Shown: positions 10,153 to 20,686 of the stretch, in pieces | How the letters are laid out: every line of letters begins with the position of its first letter | How positions within the stretch are numbered: the first letter of the stretch is position 1 | NCBI GenBank assembly: GCA_002946415.1 | Contig: NJPS01000057.1 | Span: 248,001 to 312,000, forward strand | Direction of reading: 5' to 3' | DNA: 64,000 bases | DNA from: Rutstroemia sp. NJR-2017a BVV2 | Lineage: Eukaryota > Ascomycota > Leotiomycetes > Helotiales > Rutstroemiaceae | Made by a program: the position numbers and the translations under genes | Notes under the pieces: model-generated | What the model was told of the DNA's origin: nothing | The model's database searches: none | The model's input: the letters and a program-made list of their open reading frames with translations, nothing else

Positions 10153-13100
10153 CACGTGTCTCTTACCAAGTTAAAGAATGTCCTTCATCGAACTTTGATG
10201 CTCATTAGGCTCTGGTAAATTCTAGCCTGGGGCTATTGACTCTGATATCCATCGTTTTGTCGGCGAAACCCTCCGTCTTCTCGTTACGCCTAGTATTCAC
10301 TTGCCACACATTACCAAGACTAGAGTAAGGCACTTACATCTTATTCATCATTGATATCACGAGAAATTACGTTTAGCTCCAAAGAAAGACGACTAGCTTC
10401 CGAGTCTGAAGGTATTTACCTGTTGACCTTATCTATGAGCGACAAGGTGTTGCTGGAGAGTTAACGAATGTTGGAACACAAGTATATTACTGAGATGAGC
10501 ACCTGAATTTAGCACAAGCTGCCGAAGCGCCTGGAGTTGCCGGATTCATACCAACTATGATGCAATTTACCTTGGATAGGAGTAGTGAACCCTTCCACTC
10601 CGCCGATATGATCAGGTGCAAGACCGGATTGTGCCAGACTAGGTTGAACTCATCATCGACGAGCTTCTGCCTGATAGTCATGGTATCAGAGATAGGGGGA
10701 TTGGTGTACTGTCCCCGATAGTCATGAGACTAGTCTTGGCCCGTCGCTCAAAATACAAAGAACTCACAAATCATGCTCGACAGCGTAGCCAATACCGGCT
10801 CATCTGTCAGGATCCCCACTTGAGTGTTATCACAAGCCGATTGTTCCACGTTGGTCCGGGAACGGTATCCTTCCAAGGCTGTGGTTAGTCATTATCGGTT
10901 GTCCTTTCCACAAATCAACTTACTGATAGTCGATTTGGTTTTGGGCTAACCTTTGAATGTTCGCGGAAGAAAATCTTAGATCTCATTTACAGCCCGGCGT
11001 GTTATGGGTCGTTTCGTAACTCCTCGTCCACTACAAATTGTGTAGAATGAATCCTCATTTTGACAAGCGCTTGCGTTCTAATTTCTAAAGCTTATCATTA
11101 ACGGTCGTGACCACGGCTCGAGGATATTCTCGGCGCCCATACCATATTCACCGGTAGAGGTTCTATGGTAATCACTCGGGGCCCATCCGGCCATTCCAGT
11201 ACCCTGGGAGACAATACGAATATCTCCTGCAGTCGAGGACACATACGATCAGCCTCCATAGTTATCTTCCTACATGCGTTAGTATTGCGGATGCAAAGGG
11301 TTGCAGACATGTCAGTCAGGTCTTGAGAAGTGTAGGTCCCAGCGCCAATATGTCCGCTGTTCTGGATCCAATCGCAAGGTCTGTTTAGTTAAAAACCCAG
11401 AGCAGCGCGTACGTAGCCTAGGTCGGCCGCATTGACAGCATGTGAAGATAAAGCATCAAGAGAGCACCTTCTCAGTCCTGCATTGAGATTCTCGTGAATT
11501 CTGGATTGCTTTGAATAAACAGAACTGCAGCTATGCCTCCTCCAAGCGGATCTACCGCTCACGAGATTCCACCGGTCGAAGATAGACATGTCCTAGTTGG
11601 CTTCGTAATCGCAGACATGCACCATAGTCGGGTTCGGCATAATATCAAACAAATGCAGGAGATATAGAACGCATTCGGTATGCACTGATAGTTTCATTGA
11701 GCGAGCCTAATTCCGATATGGACGGCCAAGATGGTTCGGACAGCACCTGATGTTGCCAACAGAGCGCCCAATGAGGGTGAGGGAGCAGTAGGACATGCGC
11801 ACTTACGTTCTATCGTACGTATAAACGAATCTGCAGATTATGCACCGCTGCGCCGTATACAATTAGGTAGTTTAGCATTAATAAGCCAAGCATTGTCACG
11901 GATATTTTCGATCACATTTGGGTGCAAGTCTTCCAAAAATGATATGCATTTGCGTTTCGGGTCAAAATTCTACCAGTGAAATTTTCTTTACCACACCTCC
12001 CTCGGCTCCCAGCACATTTAAGAATCGGCCGACATAGTTATGCTTTTTTAGCACGCGGTATGCCTCTCCATTCCATGGAATGCTTCTTGTATTTCCCGCA
12101 TAACAACGAAGGGAGTTCTCAGTAATGAAAACAAGAGATCTGTAACAATGACCCGCGAAAAAACTTGGGAAGACAGTGTACTTGCGTGCCTCAAGAAAGC
12201 GTTCAGCGTTGTCAGCTCAAATTGATGAATCAATTTTAATTTGGACTTTTCTTGGCCATTCCACAACGATGGGGACGATCTCAAGAGCAACTAGATGGAT
12301 CCTTGATATTGTTTGTAAGGCTGCGAATGTATAATAGTATAGTTTAGAGAGGTTTGCGGTCATGAACGATTTGTGCTCTTCGATGTAGGTCATAAGTAGT
12401 GCCGTCGCTAGCATTGAAACATTTAGCATTGTACCAAAGAACATTTTTCATGCTGCTCTCTTTCTAATCTCTAGCAAACTAGAGCAGAGTTCGACAGCAC
12501 CGACCTACTTACTCTCGACTCGTTCAGACGATACGGACGAACATTGCTTCACTTTGAAGCCCGAGACTTTCATTGTCTCGTAGGATCTAGACATGTGCTT
12601 CTTGATGCATCTTCGGCAGAAGCGTCGAGTATCTGCTCATACTTGAATTGTTGAATGATAGAACAATGACTAGATAGTCAGATTGAGTATGCCATTTGAG
12701 GATGCGAAGACGGTCAGAAGTCCGCGACCTGATAGGCAGTGCCCAGTGTGTCGTACTCAGTTGGTAGCAGAACTAGTTGGAAGCATGACATGAACATTGA
12801 AATGCGCAAGTAGTGGCGAACGAAAGAAAGCAGAAACTTCACTTTCAAACGGTTGTTTGCTGGGCTGCTAGCCCGATGATGTTGAGACTGGTGTTGATGC
12901 TGATGCTTCGGAAGCCGATATCCAGACCCCCTGCATCGGAAGCTTGAGGTGAGAACCACGAACAGAGAGCCGCTGTTACGAGCTTTAGGAATGCCGTGAG
13001 ACCCAGAGATTGCCACCCACCGTCGCTGATCTGGCTTGGCTCTCGGTCAAAAGATAGTGGAGCCCCCAAGCGCTCGAATAAACTACCGATAAGCCCATTC

Positions 13101-13852
13101 GAATCAGCGATTCAGCCTGAATTTTACACGATGAGATCCACTTTGGAGAAACGGTTATGGAGACAAATCTGGGTACTTCACTACAGAGTATTAGTACACA
13201 ATTTGGAAGGTCTCTTGGCTGGAAAAGCAAGCAGCGGCAGATGAACAATAAGATTAAGATCATGCACGCGAAGTAGAACACCACAGGGTACTCAAGTCTA
13301 GACCAGTCACAGATAGGTTCGTGATAGAGTGTTCATGATAAGGGAGGCTGATCGGCGACCGAAATCCCCTAAAACTTAAAAGTAAGAAAGATAGGAGGAT
13401 AGACAACTCCATTGAAGTGATTTTCTCTAACCCACAGGATATTTCCCGGCTACTCTTAAACACCGGCGAATACTTTCCAGTCCAGACGGTCATTCTCTTT
13501 GATCATGTGTACTCGAAGGAGCAGTAGTATTTCAATATCACAAATGCTCATGCAAAAAGTAAGGAGTAGCGCACCAATTGGATCATTGTATTTATGACCT
13601 CCCGCAAGGGTCTGATGTAATTGTTCACCGCAAATGGTCCGAATAATGCCCAGAACAATGGGTCATTTTCCGCTAACGATCATTAACTTACCTAAAAGGA
13701 AAACTGGTTTCTCATAAAGGAAGGATCTTGGATGCCGAGGCTGTTGAGAGAAATATTTGACCATACATATGAGAGAATTTGTTCTTGGATTGTTTGAGAT
13801 TAAATGAATGAGGTAACTTTGCGGGGAATGTGGAGTCTGTGCGAAACGCGAT

Positions 13853-13882
13853 TTAACCTTAACATTAAACGTTTAAGGTTAA
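13853..13882. repeat. Nested palindrome upstream of GH62
   Basis: TTAACCTTAA (13853-13862) and its exact reverse complement TTAAGGTTAA (13873-13882) enclose the perfect 12 bp palindrome TTAAACGTTTAA (13865-13876), which overlaps the right arm. The structure lies about 320-350 bp before the GH62 start. It could be a regulator binding site; a related GGTTAA repeat lies before the CBM1-GH62 gene. The palindrome is seen directly; the regulatory role is inference. Confidence 0.6.
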
Positions 13883-14108
13883 GGCTTCACCAACACATCT
13901 TCATTTCATCCAATTTATCCGAATCCAGGGAAATATTAAAGAAACGATATTACTGACGGGATCAGCTTGACTATGAATCCCAGTCCAAAGTGTCCCCCTC
14001 CGAGGCTCCGACAAGCTTTTCATTTGTTTCAATTTGTTCTCCCCTATTTCCACATTGGTCCAGACTCTCAAGCGAGGTGACTGGGTTTCCTGCGCTCTGT
14101 GATTTGTC

Positions 14109-14116
14109 TATTTAAG
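14109..14116 (+). promoter_or_regulatory. TATA-like box of the GH62 gene
   Basis: TATTTAAG lies 96 bp before the GH62 ATG, a typical distance for secreted fungal hydrolase genes. Confidence 0.5.
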
Positions 14117-14204
14117 AAACGGTCACACACGATTCATCCCGTGTTTCGTCACCACCTTCACCACCTTCACCTTCTCTTATTGGCTGTTCCGAAGTATCTT
14201 CACG

Positions 14205-15248
14205 ATGCGTTCGCTCTTTTTTGGTTTCTTAGCTACATTTTGCGCGGCTGGTGCCGTCGCCTCCCCCATTTACAACGACTTGACTTCCAGACAATCGTCC
14301 AGTCTACCCAGTTCTTTCAAATGGAGTTCTTCTGGGCCTCTTATTGGCCCCAAAAGTGACTCCCACAATCTTGCTGGCATTAAAGATCCCTCCATCGTCT
14401 ACTACAACGGAGAATACCATGTCTTTGCAAGTACAGCCAAGGCATCCGGCTACAACTTGGTCTATATCAACTTCAAAGACTTTAGCTCTGCAAACTCGGC
14501 TCAATTCCACTATCTTGATCAAAGCAAAATTGGCACTGGATATCGAGCAGCTCCTCAGGTTTTTTACTTCGCACCACAGAAACTTTGGTACCTCGTCTAC
14601 CAGAATGGAAACGCAGCCTACTCAACCAACGCTGATATCAGTAATCCCGCTGGATGGAGCGCCCCAAAGAACTTCTTCGCTTCCCAGCCTAGCATAATCA
14701 CACAGAATATTGGAAAGGGCAATTGGGTTGATATGTGGGTCATCTGCGACACTGCGAACTGCCATCTCTTCTCATCCGACGACAATGGACATCTCTACCG
14801 ATCGCAAACCTCAGTCAGCAACTTCCCCAATGGTTTTGGATCAACTGTCATCTCGCTCTCCGATTCAAACCCCAACAATCTCTTTGAGGCATCCAATGTA
14901 TACAATATTGGCGGTAAATACCTTCTCCTCGTCGAGGCAGTCGGTAGTGATGGCGCTCGATACTTCCGTTCTTGGACCACCACCAGTCTCTCTGGCAAAT
15001 GGACACCACTTGCGGACAGTCAGAATAACCCTTTTGCTCGGTCTAATAATGTTGCTTTCAGCGGTACCCCGTGGACTAAGAGCATCAGTCATGGAGAGTT
15101 GGTACGAACCAACGTTGATCAAACTATGACAGTCAGTCCTTGCAAGCTACGATATCTATATCAAGGATTGAGCCCGACCGCGACTGGGACTTATGATGGT
15201 CTTCCCTGGAAGCTGGGTCTTCTTACCCAAACAAACTCTGCATGCTAA
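14205..15248 (+). CDS. GH62 alpha-L-arabinofuranosidase, secreted
   Basis: Single exon, 347 residues, with a signal peptide of about 20 residues (MRSLFFGFLATFCAAGAVAS) and no carbohydrate-binding module. The GH62 fold starts at SLPSSFKWSSSGPLIGPK. Candidate catalytic and modulating acids are present: Asp61 in IKDPSIVYYNG, Asp176 in GNWVDMWVICD and Glu228 in NLFEASNVY. Other GH62 signatures are RAAPQVFYFAPQKLWYLVYQ, NGHLYRSQT, ISHGELVRTNVDQTMTV and the C-terminal CKLRYLYQG. GH62 enzymes cleave arabinofuranosyl side chains from arabinoxylan. It lies in the same orientation as the GH11 xylanase 2.2 kb downstream and faces a second GH62 beyond that. Confidence 0.95.
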   Translation: MRSLFFGFLATFCAAGAVASPIYNDLTSRQSSSLPSSFKWSSSGPLIGPKSDSHNLAGIKDPSIVYYNGEYHVFASTAKASGYNLVYINFKDFSSANSAQFHYLDQSKIGTGYRAAPQVFYFAPQKLWYLVYQNGNAAYSTNADISNPAGWSAPKNFFASQPSIITQNIGKGNWVDMWVICDTANCHLFSSDDNGHLYRSQTSVSNFPNGFGSTVISLSDSNPNNLFEASNVYNIGGKYLLLVEAVGSDGARYFRSWTTTSLSGKWTPLADSQNNPFARSNNVAFSGTPWTKSISHGELVRTNVDQTMTVSPCKLRYLYQGLSPTATGTYDGLPWKLGLLTQTNSAC

Positions 15249-15883
15249 ATGTGCCATTTGGCAAATAAATAAAACATGCTGTGAAGTGGGCTGGTAGAAT
15301 TCAGTGGTGCTTTAAGTCATTCAAATTCTTAAATTTCTTGTAGATAACATTTTTATAGAGAGTCGAAGGGTTATCCTTAGATATAGTTCTTAGAAAGAAC
15401 AACTGTATATAGAATCAAGTAGTTGAACTCTTGAATTATCAGGATTTAAACTTGGCATCATGTGAGCTACCTATATAATACTTACCTGTAGGATATCGTA
15501 CCTAGTTGTATATTTGCAATCCATCCAGAAGATAAAACGATATCCTCCGACGTTTCAATTCGGTCAACATAATAAGTTAAACACTGCAACGGTGAGACCA
15601 ACATGTCTGTGATGCCCTTGCTGAAATGACGCACTGTCCAGGAGCTGCTCGAGATTTGAGCTTGGCTGTTTGGACCTGGCTCAGTGAAAGGTACCGAACT
15701 ATGTCAGGGATTGAACAAATATGATGCCAAAGTCTCAATGCAGCGGTTCCCTTACTGCACAATTTTCCTTTCTGTATAGTATTCGGTGCCAGCTTCCTTA
15801 GATTACAGATAACTTGTACACCCATGATAACTTCATGTTTGCGTGTTCACCCTGAGGTTTAGGTGGGGTGCAGGCAAATTGTT

Positions 15884-15970
15884 GTACTATGCCTCCCCAT
15901 GAATAAGGGTTAAATTTTTCTGCGTGTTGCCACCAAAAATTTAACCTTTATTCCAGGAGAGGGATAGTAC
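15884..15970. repeat. 87 bp fold-back element (miniature inverted repeat)
   Basis: Arms of 36 bp (15884-15919 and 15935-15970) are reverse complements with five mismatches and flank a 15 bp loop. The inner 19 bp of each arm (GAATAAGGGTTAAATTTTT on the left) differ at one position. The ends read GTACTAT...ATAGTAC. This could be a small MITE, or a strong cruciform or terminator between the GH62 and GH11 genes. No flanking duplication beyond the TA at the ends is obvious. Confidence 0.7.
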
Positions 15971-17030
15971 GTGCCAAGGATAGCTAATTCGCAGATCATT
16001 GCGGATCACTGTTTCAATTTGGGCCGCCTCATTGGCTGGAAAGTCTCCGTGTGGGTTTGAGTAAGTTACAACTTATTGTTATCAGAAAGTCTGACATAGC
16101 AATTCGGTCGGGGACAGCAAAATGCTTATCTTGATATTCATATTGTATAGTTGGCAAGCGGTGAATGCCTCCAAGATAATCTCATGTCAGTTGTAATGAG
16201 CAACATTGGCGAAATGGTGCCGCTCGTAACAGAGCAAATGTGTGTGAAAGAGAAAGCATACCCTGAAAGTCCTGAATTGTGGGACGAGCTTATCCCTTCT
16301 ATTTGGGTAAATATGCGAGAGTTTGCGGGAGATTATAAGCAAAAGTGAAGAACTCCTGGTAAGGGGTTTTACATTTTCTTTCCAGCATTCTAGTCTTCGT
16401 GGAAACTCTGCTGAGCAGTTTTACAGTCGAGATTGGACACGGCAGCTGCAGGGCCTTTCCAAGGATTTGTCCAGGTATCCCACCAGGCATTCCAATCTAG
16501 ATCGAATGGATGGATATGGAGACAACTCCGGGATATGATGGCACTCATCGGATGGAAGGAAAAGCTTGGTTCACTCAAGCTTTTATTTACATGGATCTAA
16601 GCCTACAGCCTACCAGATGGAGGATTTTTGGATAGAATCAGTGGATAATACGTCAAGGTAGTACCTTGGGAGCCGAATGTCTGTACATGTTTCCGATATA
16701 AAAGTTGTACTCCTTTTGAAAGGGGGGATATACCAAATGATCATCTCAGGTAAAATGCAATTACCCGTTGTAATGCTCCTAGTCTTAGAATGGGCAAGTT
16801 TCATTGAAGAAGATGCGGAGATATTGGTGATTTTAGATCTTTTGACATGATCATGTGTTCTAAATCACCTTCAACATAGTACCCCGACCTTTTTCATGCA
16901 TCACTGAACAGTTATGTCTGTATATCTTCGTGGCAATTCACGGCGCCGGCCTGTAACAATGATTCCGGTGCCAAGGTTGTGCTTATGTAGTGGATCGCAA
17001 GATGTAGTCCGATGAAGATCCCGTACCTTA

Positions 17031-17037
17031 GGCTAAA
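17031..17037 (+). promoter_or_regulatory. XlnR/Xyr1-type GGCTAAA site upstream of GH11
   Basis: GGCTAAA matches the recognised 5'-GGCTAA(A) core of the xylanase activator XlnR/Xyr1. It lies on the coding strand about 395 bp before the GH11 ATG. A single 7-mer can occur by chance, but its position fits. I found no such site close to the two GH62 genes. Confidence 0.5.
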
Positions 17038-17107
17038 TAGTAAAGCGCCACTTTCTGTCAGGTCCGGGTAAGAATAAAGCTTGAAAATTGGGGTCGACTT
17101 AAGATTC

Positions 17108-17123
17108 GGGTTAAGCTTTACCC
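17108..17123. promoter_or_regulatory. Imperfect palindrome GGGTTAAGCTTTACCC upstream of GH11
   Basis: The 16 bp sequence is palindromic apart from one mismatched pair and lies about 310 bp before the GH11 start. It contains GGTTAA, also found in the palindrome before the GH62 gene and in the repeat before the CBM1-GH62 gene. A regulatory role is inference. Confidence 0.4.
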
Positions 17124-17329
17124 ATTTTTGTGGGCTGAAACGAGCGATGACGAAGCGGACACAAACCATCGGGTTGCACTTATGGTACATGCCAACGCAT
17201 GAAGCTCCTTCATTTATTAGGCAAAATAAAAGAAACTTATTGTTTGGAAATAATTAATCGCAGGAATCAAATTAGGATGTTGTTTGTACAACAAACCGGC
17301 AGATGCAAATGTGAAGATGCTGAAAAAAG

Positions 17330-17338
17330 TATTTATAT
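17330..17338 (+). promoter_or_regulatory. TATA-like box of the GH11 gene
   Basis: TATTTATAT lies about 95 bp before the GH11 ATG. Confidence 0.5.
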
Positions 17339-17431
17339 GGCGAAAGTGTCGCCAAGAATATCTATCAACCACAACAGTCTTCTACTTCACTTCAATCTAG
17401 TCCACTATTCCACCGAGTCAGATTATTCATC

Positions 17432-18188
17432 ATGGTTTTATTTTCTACCGTCGTCCTTGCCCTATCGGCTGTCGCCACATCTTTCGCAGCTCCTGCCGCC
17501 GACCCTCTCCCTCCTCATGTCGAGAGACGAGGTCCTCATGATTTCTTCTTAGGACCTGATCATCCACTTATGATTGCTCGTCGGAATGCATCATCTCTTG
17601 AGGCTCGCACAAATTATGTCCAAAACTACAAAACTGGAGGCACTGTCAACTTCACCCCCTCAGGAAATGGGTTCTCACTCAATTTCGACACCACTGATGA
17701 TTTTGTTGTCGGTGTTGGATGGAATCCGGGAAGCACAGCGTATGATATACATTGACGATCATTATTCATCTTACTAACATCGATACAGTCCAATCACTCA
17801 CTCTGGATCCTTCAGTGTCACTAAAGGTCTCGGCACGCTCTCCGTTTATGGGTGGACAACCAACCCGCTGGTCGAATATTATGTGATTGAAGACTCAGTT
17901 GGATTCACTCAAACCGGTACTCAAAAAGGTACGGTTACTAGTGATGGTGGCAGCTATGTCATCTGGGAAAATGTCCGCACCAATGCACCATCAATCGCCG
18001 GCACTAGCACCTTCAACCAATACATCTCTATCAGAAACGGTGGACGCTCCAGTGGTACAGTCACAATCGCCAACCACTTTAATGCATGGAAGAGCCATGG
18101 CATGAATCTTGGTACCTTGAACTTCCAGGTCATTGCTGTTGAGACCTGGAATGGAGCTGGATCTGCACAACAAACTGTCACCAATTAA
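17432..18188 (+). CDS. GH11 endo-1,4-beta-xylanase, secreted
   Basis: Exons 17432-17739 and 17789-18188 flank a 49 bp intron (GTATGA donor, ATACAG acceptor). The product is 235 residues. A signal peptide of about 19 residues (MVLFSTVVLALSAVATSFA) precedes a pro-region with two dibasic Arg-Arg sites (32-33 and 50-51) for KEX2-type processing. The mature jelly-roll domain has the first catalytic Glu132 in NPLVEYYVIED and the second Glu221 in VIAVETWNGAGSA. SGGxY-like and NQYISIRNGGRSSGTV stretches are also typical. The enzyme cuts the xylan backbone. Flanking GH62 genes fit a joint role. The intron is in the usual N-terminal half. No defect is visible. Confidence 0.95.
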
Positions 18189-19326
18189 GTGGTGAAGAGG
18201 GAAAACATTCATGTGAGGTGGCTTGTGGAAGCTGTTGAGCAGCAGTTATGCTGGCTTAAAATGTATCTATTCGTTTCTTGATATCGTTCATTTGCCTTGA
18301 GCAAGTGGCAGGTGATAAATTTTGCAGATTGAGGATGTTGTGGAAAACCCACTACTTCACAATTGAGAGTTATTCAAAAAAATTCTTTTCAAATACTATC
18401 GTTATGCTGAACCAAGAAAGAGATTCTGTAGGCGGTAATGACTAATGAGAATTAACACATCGAGAATAATATCATGAATTAAATCACTAATACTAGTAGT
18501 AAGCGTGGGTAAGGAATAAACGCACCAAGGATTTTGCTCTCTTGATCAATAAAGATAGCTTCAAGGCCCTAAAACACGATACAACATATCCGGGAGCATT
18601 CATAAATTGGTTTGAGTTCATTTAGAAAGAGTCCGGTATAACATATTCACGGTGAATTTCTGGTAGGTAGATAAAGGTATGGTGGTTCATCCCTGGTTCA
18701 TACGATTCGAAATATATACAAGTAGTCTAAGTTAGTAAGCTGTAACGTCACTTTCGAGACAGATTTTCTACTGCTAGATCTTATATTGTAAGAGGCTCAA
18801 AGTGAGAATGCGTGCATCCCAATAGCACGTGCAGCAGGAGATCTAGGTGTACGAAAGAATCACTTCAACGTAAGGGTCGAAAAGGTGGTAAAACAGTCTG
18901 TAGTTTCTCTAAAAAGTTGGGGGAGCACCTCCTTATACGATAGAACCAGGCCCTAGTGGCTGGAGCTAGACTAAAAAGGGGTGGCTAAGGCCCCACAATA
19001 TATAAATTGATTATCATATATAAGGCTAGGGGATTAAGCTTGAAGCAAGATGAAGCAAGGCAATGGTGATAATGGTCAGTGTCCCTGAGATGATTTGTGT
19101 AGAGAATATGTACGTCACATTACTACATCTATAACTAATGTAACTAATGTGATAAAAGTAGGTAACAAGAAAGTAAGTAACAAGAAAATTAAATGACAAG
19201 AAAAGTAGCAGACGAGGAAAGAGTTCCTAAGTCCACAATCCCGAAGGGAATCCCTCCGTTTCATCCAAGCTTGGCGCTCCAGCCGCCCCCCACATCGGGT
19301 GCTTGACATGTCCCACAAGAAAATGA
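18189..19326. other. Convergent intergenic region
   Basis: 1.1 kb between the converging GH11 and CBM1-GH62 genes, containing the two 3' ends. No gene or clear repeat is seen. Composition is moderately AT-rich but not RIP-like. Confidence 0.5.
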
Positions 19327-20537
19327 CTACTTTTGCAGCGTCAAAACACCCGGGCGGTAAGGAAGGTTGTTGTAGTCGCCATTGGAACTTGGTGTTCTGC
19401 CTTGGTAAAGAAGCTGCAAGTTGCATGGATCGATAGTCATCGTTTGGTCTGGATTGCTACGAATAAGATCACCGTGACTAATGTCGTTCGTCCAAGTGGC
19501 ACCACTGTTTGCCTTGCCGGCAAAAGGTGCGGATTCGCCATTTGTTTGTGCTGTCCAGGTGCCGCCCAAGCTAGTTGCTGTGAACGATCTGAAGTATCGT
19601 CCATTTGCTCCAATGCACTCAACTATCATGAGATACTTTTGCTGTCCTTGGACAGTGTAGACTTGCACAGCTTCAAATAGGGCGTTGGTTGAGTCGCTCA
19701 AAATCGATGTCGCCGATGTACCGAAGTTTCCTGGGAAGTTTCCAATAGGCATACTGGTTCGATAGATGTGGCCATTGTCTCCAGCAAAGAAAAGGTACAT
19801 GTTAGTGCTATCACCAATGACAGTCTGATCGATGGGACCAGTAGCACCGGAGAGAGTTCCGGAGTATAAAGGCTGAGCTGCTGACCAGCCATTCGCATTC
19901 GACGGATCACTAGATGTTTTGTAGGAGAATGCGGTGGCACCCCATTGATAGGCAAGAACCCAAACGCTCTTTGGAGCAAAGTAGAAGAGCGTAGGTGCAA
20001 CTGTGCCTGCAGACATTGTATTTTGGCTTGCAGCAGCCATATCGGACCAATTTGTGAAGAGGCCAAAGTTCAGGGAGCCATAGCTACCCGCACTGTTTAC
20101 ATCTGATCCGTACACGAGATGTTTGCCATTGTACATGACGTGGGTAAAGTCTTTCAGAGCGACCAAGCCGGATTTGGGGTTTGCGAGTGCGCCGGTTGAT
20201 GTCCATTTGTATGTGCTTGGTAAGGAACAAGTTGCTGCTCTGGATGTTGTTGTCATTGTTGTTTCTGGAACCGAAGTAGTTGCCTTTGAAGTAGATGTAC
20301 TAAGTGTCGTAGGGCTGCTACCACTGCACGGAAGACATTGAGAGTACCAATCGTTAGAGTAGGTACAGCATGATCCAGATACACATGTTGTTGCGCCGGT
20401 GAAACCAGATCCTCCGCCTAAAGTTGTTAGTTTTGATGAGACAGAGAGAGAGTTTTCTACTAACATTGAGCGTATAATGCTGCTTGACCAGATACGACTG
20501 GCAAGATTGCGAGAAGAATAGCTGAAGTGGAAACCAT
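19327..20537 (-). CDS. CBM1-GH62 alpha-L-arabinofuranosidase, secreted
   Basis: Exon 1 is 20537-20465 and exon 2 is 20417-19327. The 47 bp intron (GTTAGT donor, TTTAG acceptor) interrupts the first cysteine codon of the CBM1. The product is 387 residues: a signal peptide ([19 protein letters not shown]), an N-terminal CBM1 (about 20-54; [14 protein letters not shown], then [14 protein letters not shown]), a Ser/Thr-rich linker (about 56-86) and a GH62 domain from [14 protein letters not shown]. Candidate acids are Asp114 ([11 protein letters not shown]), Asp220 ([10 protein letters not shown]) and Glu272 (ALFEAVQVY). It is divergent in sequence from the GH62 at 14205, so this is not a recent duplication. 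The CBM1 should anchor the enzyme to cellulose in the plant wall. Confidence 0.95.
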
Positions 20538-20600
20538 GGTGAAAGATGAGATGGTGATAGATGGTGATTGATGATGATTGAAACCTGCTCCTTGATCAAC

Positions 20601-20609
20601 CTTTATATA
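20601..20609 (-). promoter_or_regulatory. TATA box of the CBM1-GH62 gene
   Basis: Read on the minus strand, TATATAAAG lies about 65 bp before the ATG at 20537, a close match to the consensus. Confidence 0.55.
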
Positions 20610-20674
20610 CATATTTCTTGTTTGTATCATACGGCATTTCCAGCAAGTGATTTGCCGTGGTTTGCCATCCTAGG

Positions 20675-20686
20675 GGTTAAGGTTAA
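20675..20686. promoter_or_regulatory. Direct GGTTAA repeat upstream of CBM1-GH62
   Basis: GGTTAAGGTTAA lies about 140 bp before the CBM1-GH62 start. It shares its TTAAGGTTAA core with the palindrome before the GH62 gene at 14205. A candidate shared cis-element; function unproven. Confidence 0.35.

Larger units (their letters stand above)
10153..14204. other. 4 kb intergenic stretch with possible decayed coding fragments
   Basis: Several 60-100 codon minus-strand frames between 10,487 and 13,493 look weakly protein-like. One example is 10681-10487, containing DDEFNLVWHNPVLHLIISAE with a plausible GTAAAT donor inside it. They do not assemble into a gene I recognise. Some segments (for example VNAADLGYVRAALGF, 11433-11389) vaguely recall ankyrin repeats, but this is too weak to call. 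A degraded gene or an unrecognised multi-intron gene are both possible. The final ~350 bp hold the GH62 promoter elements listed separately. Confidence 0.4.
15249..17431. other. Intergenic region between GH62 and GH11
   Basis: 2.2 kb without a supportable gene. The first ~300 bp hold the GH62 3' end, with an AATAAATAAAA stretch at 15265-15275 that could serve as polyadenylation signal. A fold-back repeat, a GGCTAAA site and a palindrome are listed separately. Short open frames at 16,151-16,578 show no family features. Confidence 0.5.

Noticed and set aside
10487..13493. A possible multi-exon minus-strand gene
   Set aside because: Individual fragments look weakly coding, but splice sites do not join them into one consistent frame and no domain is recognisable.
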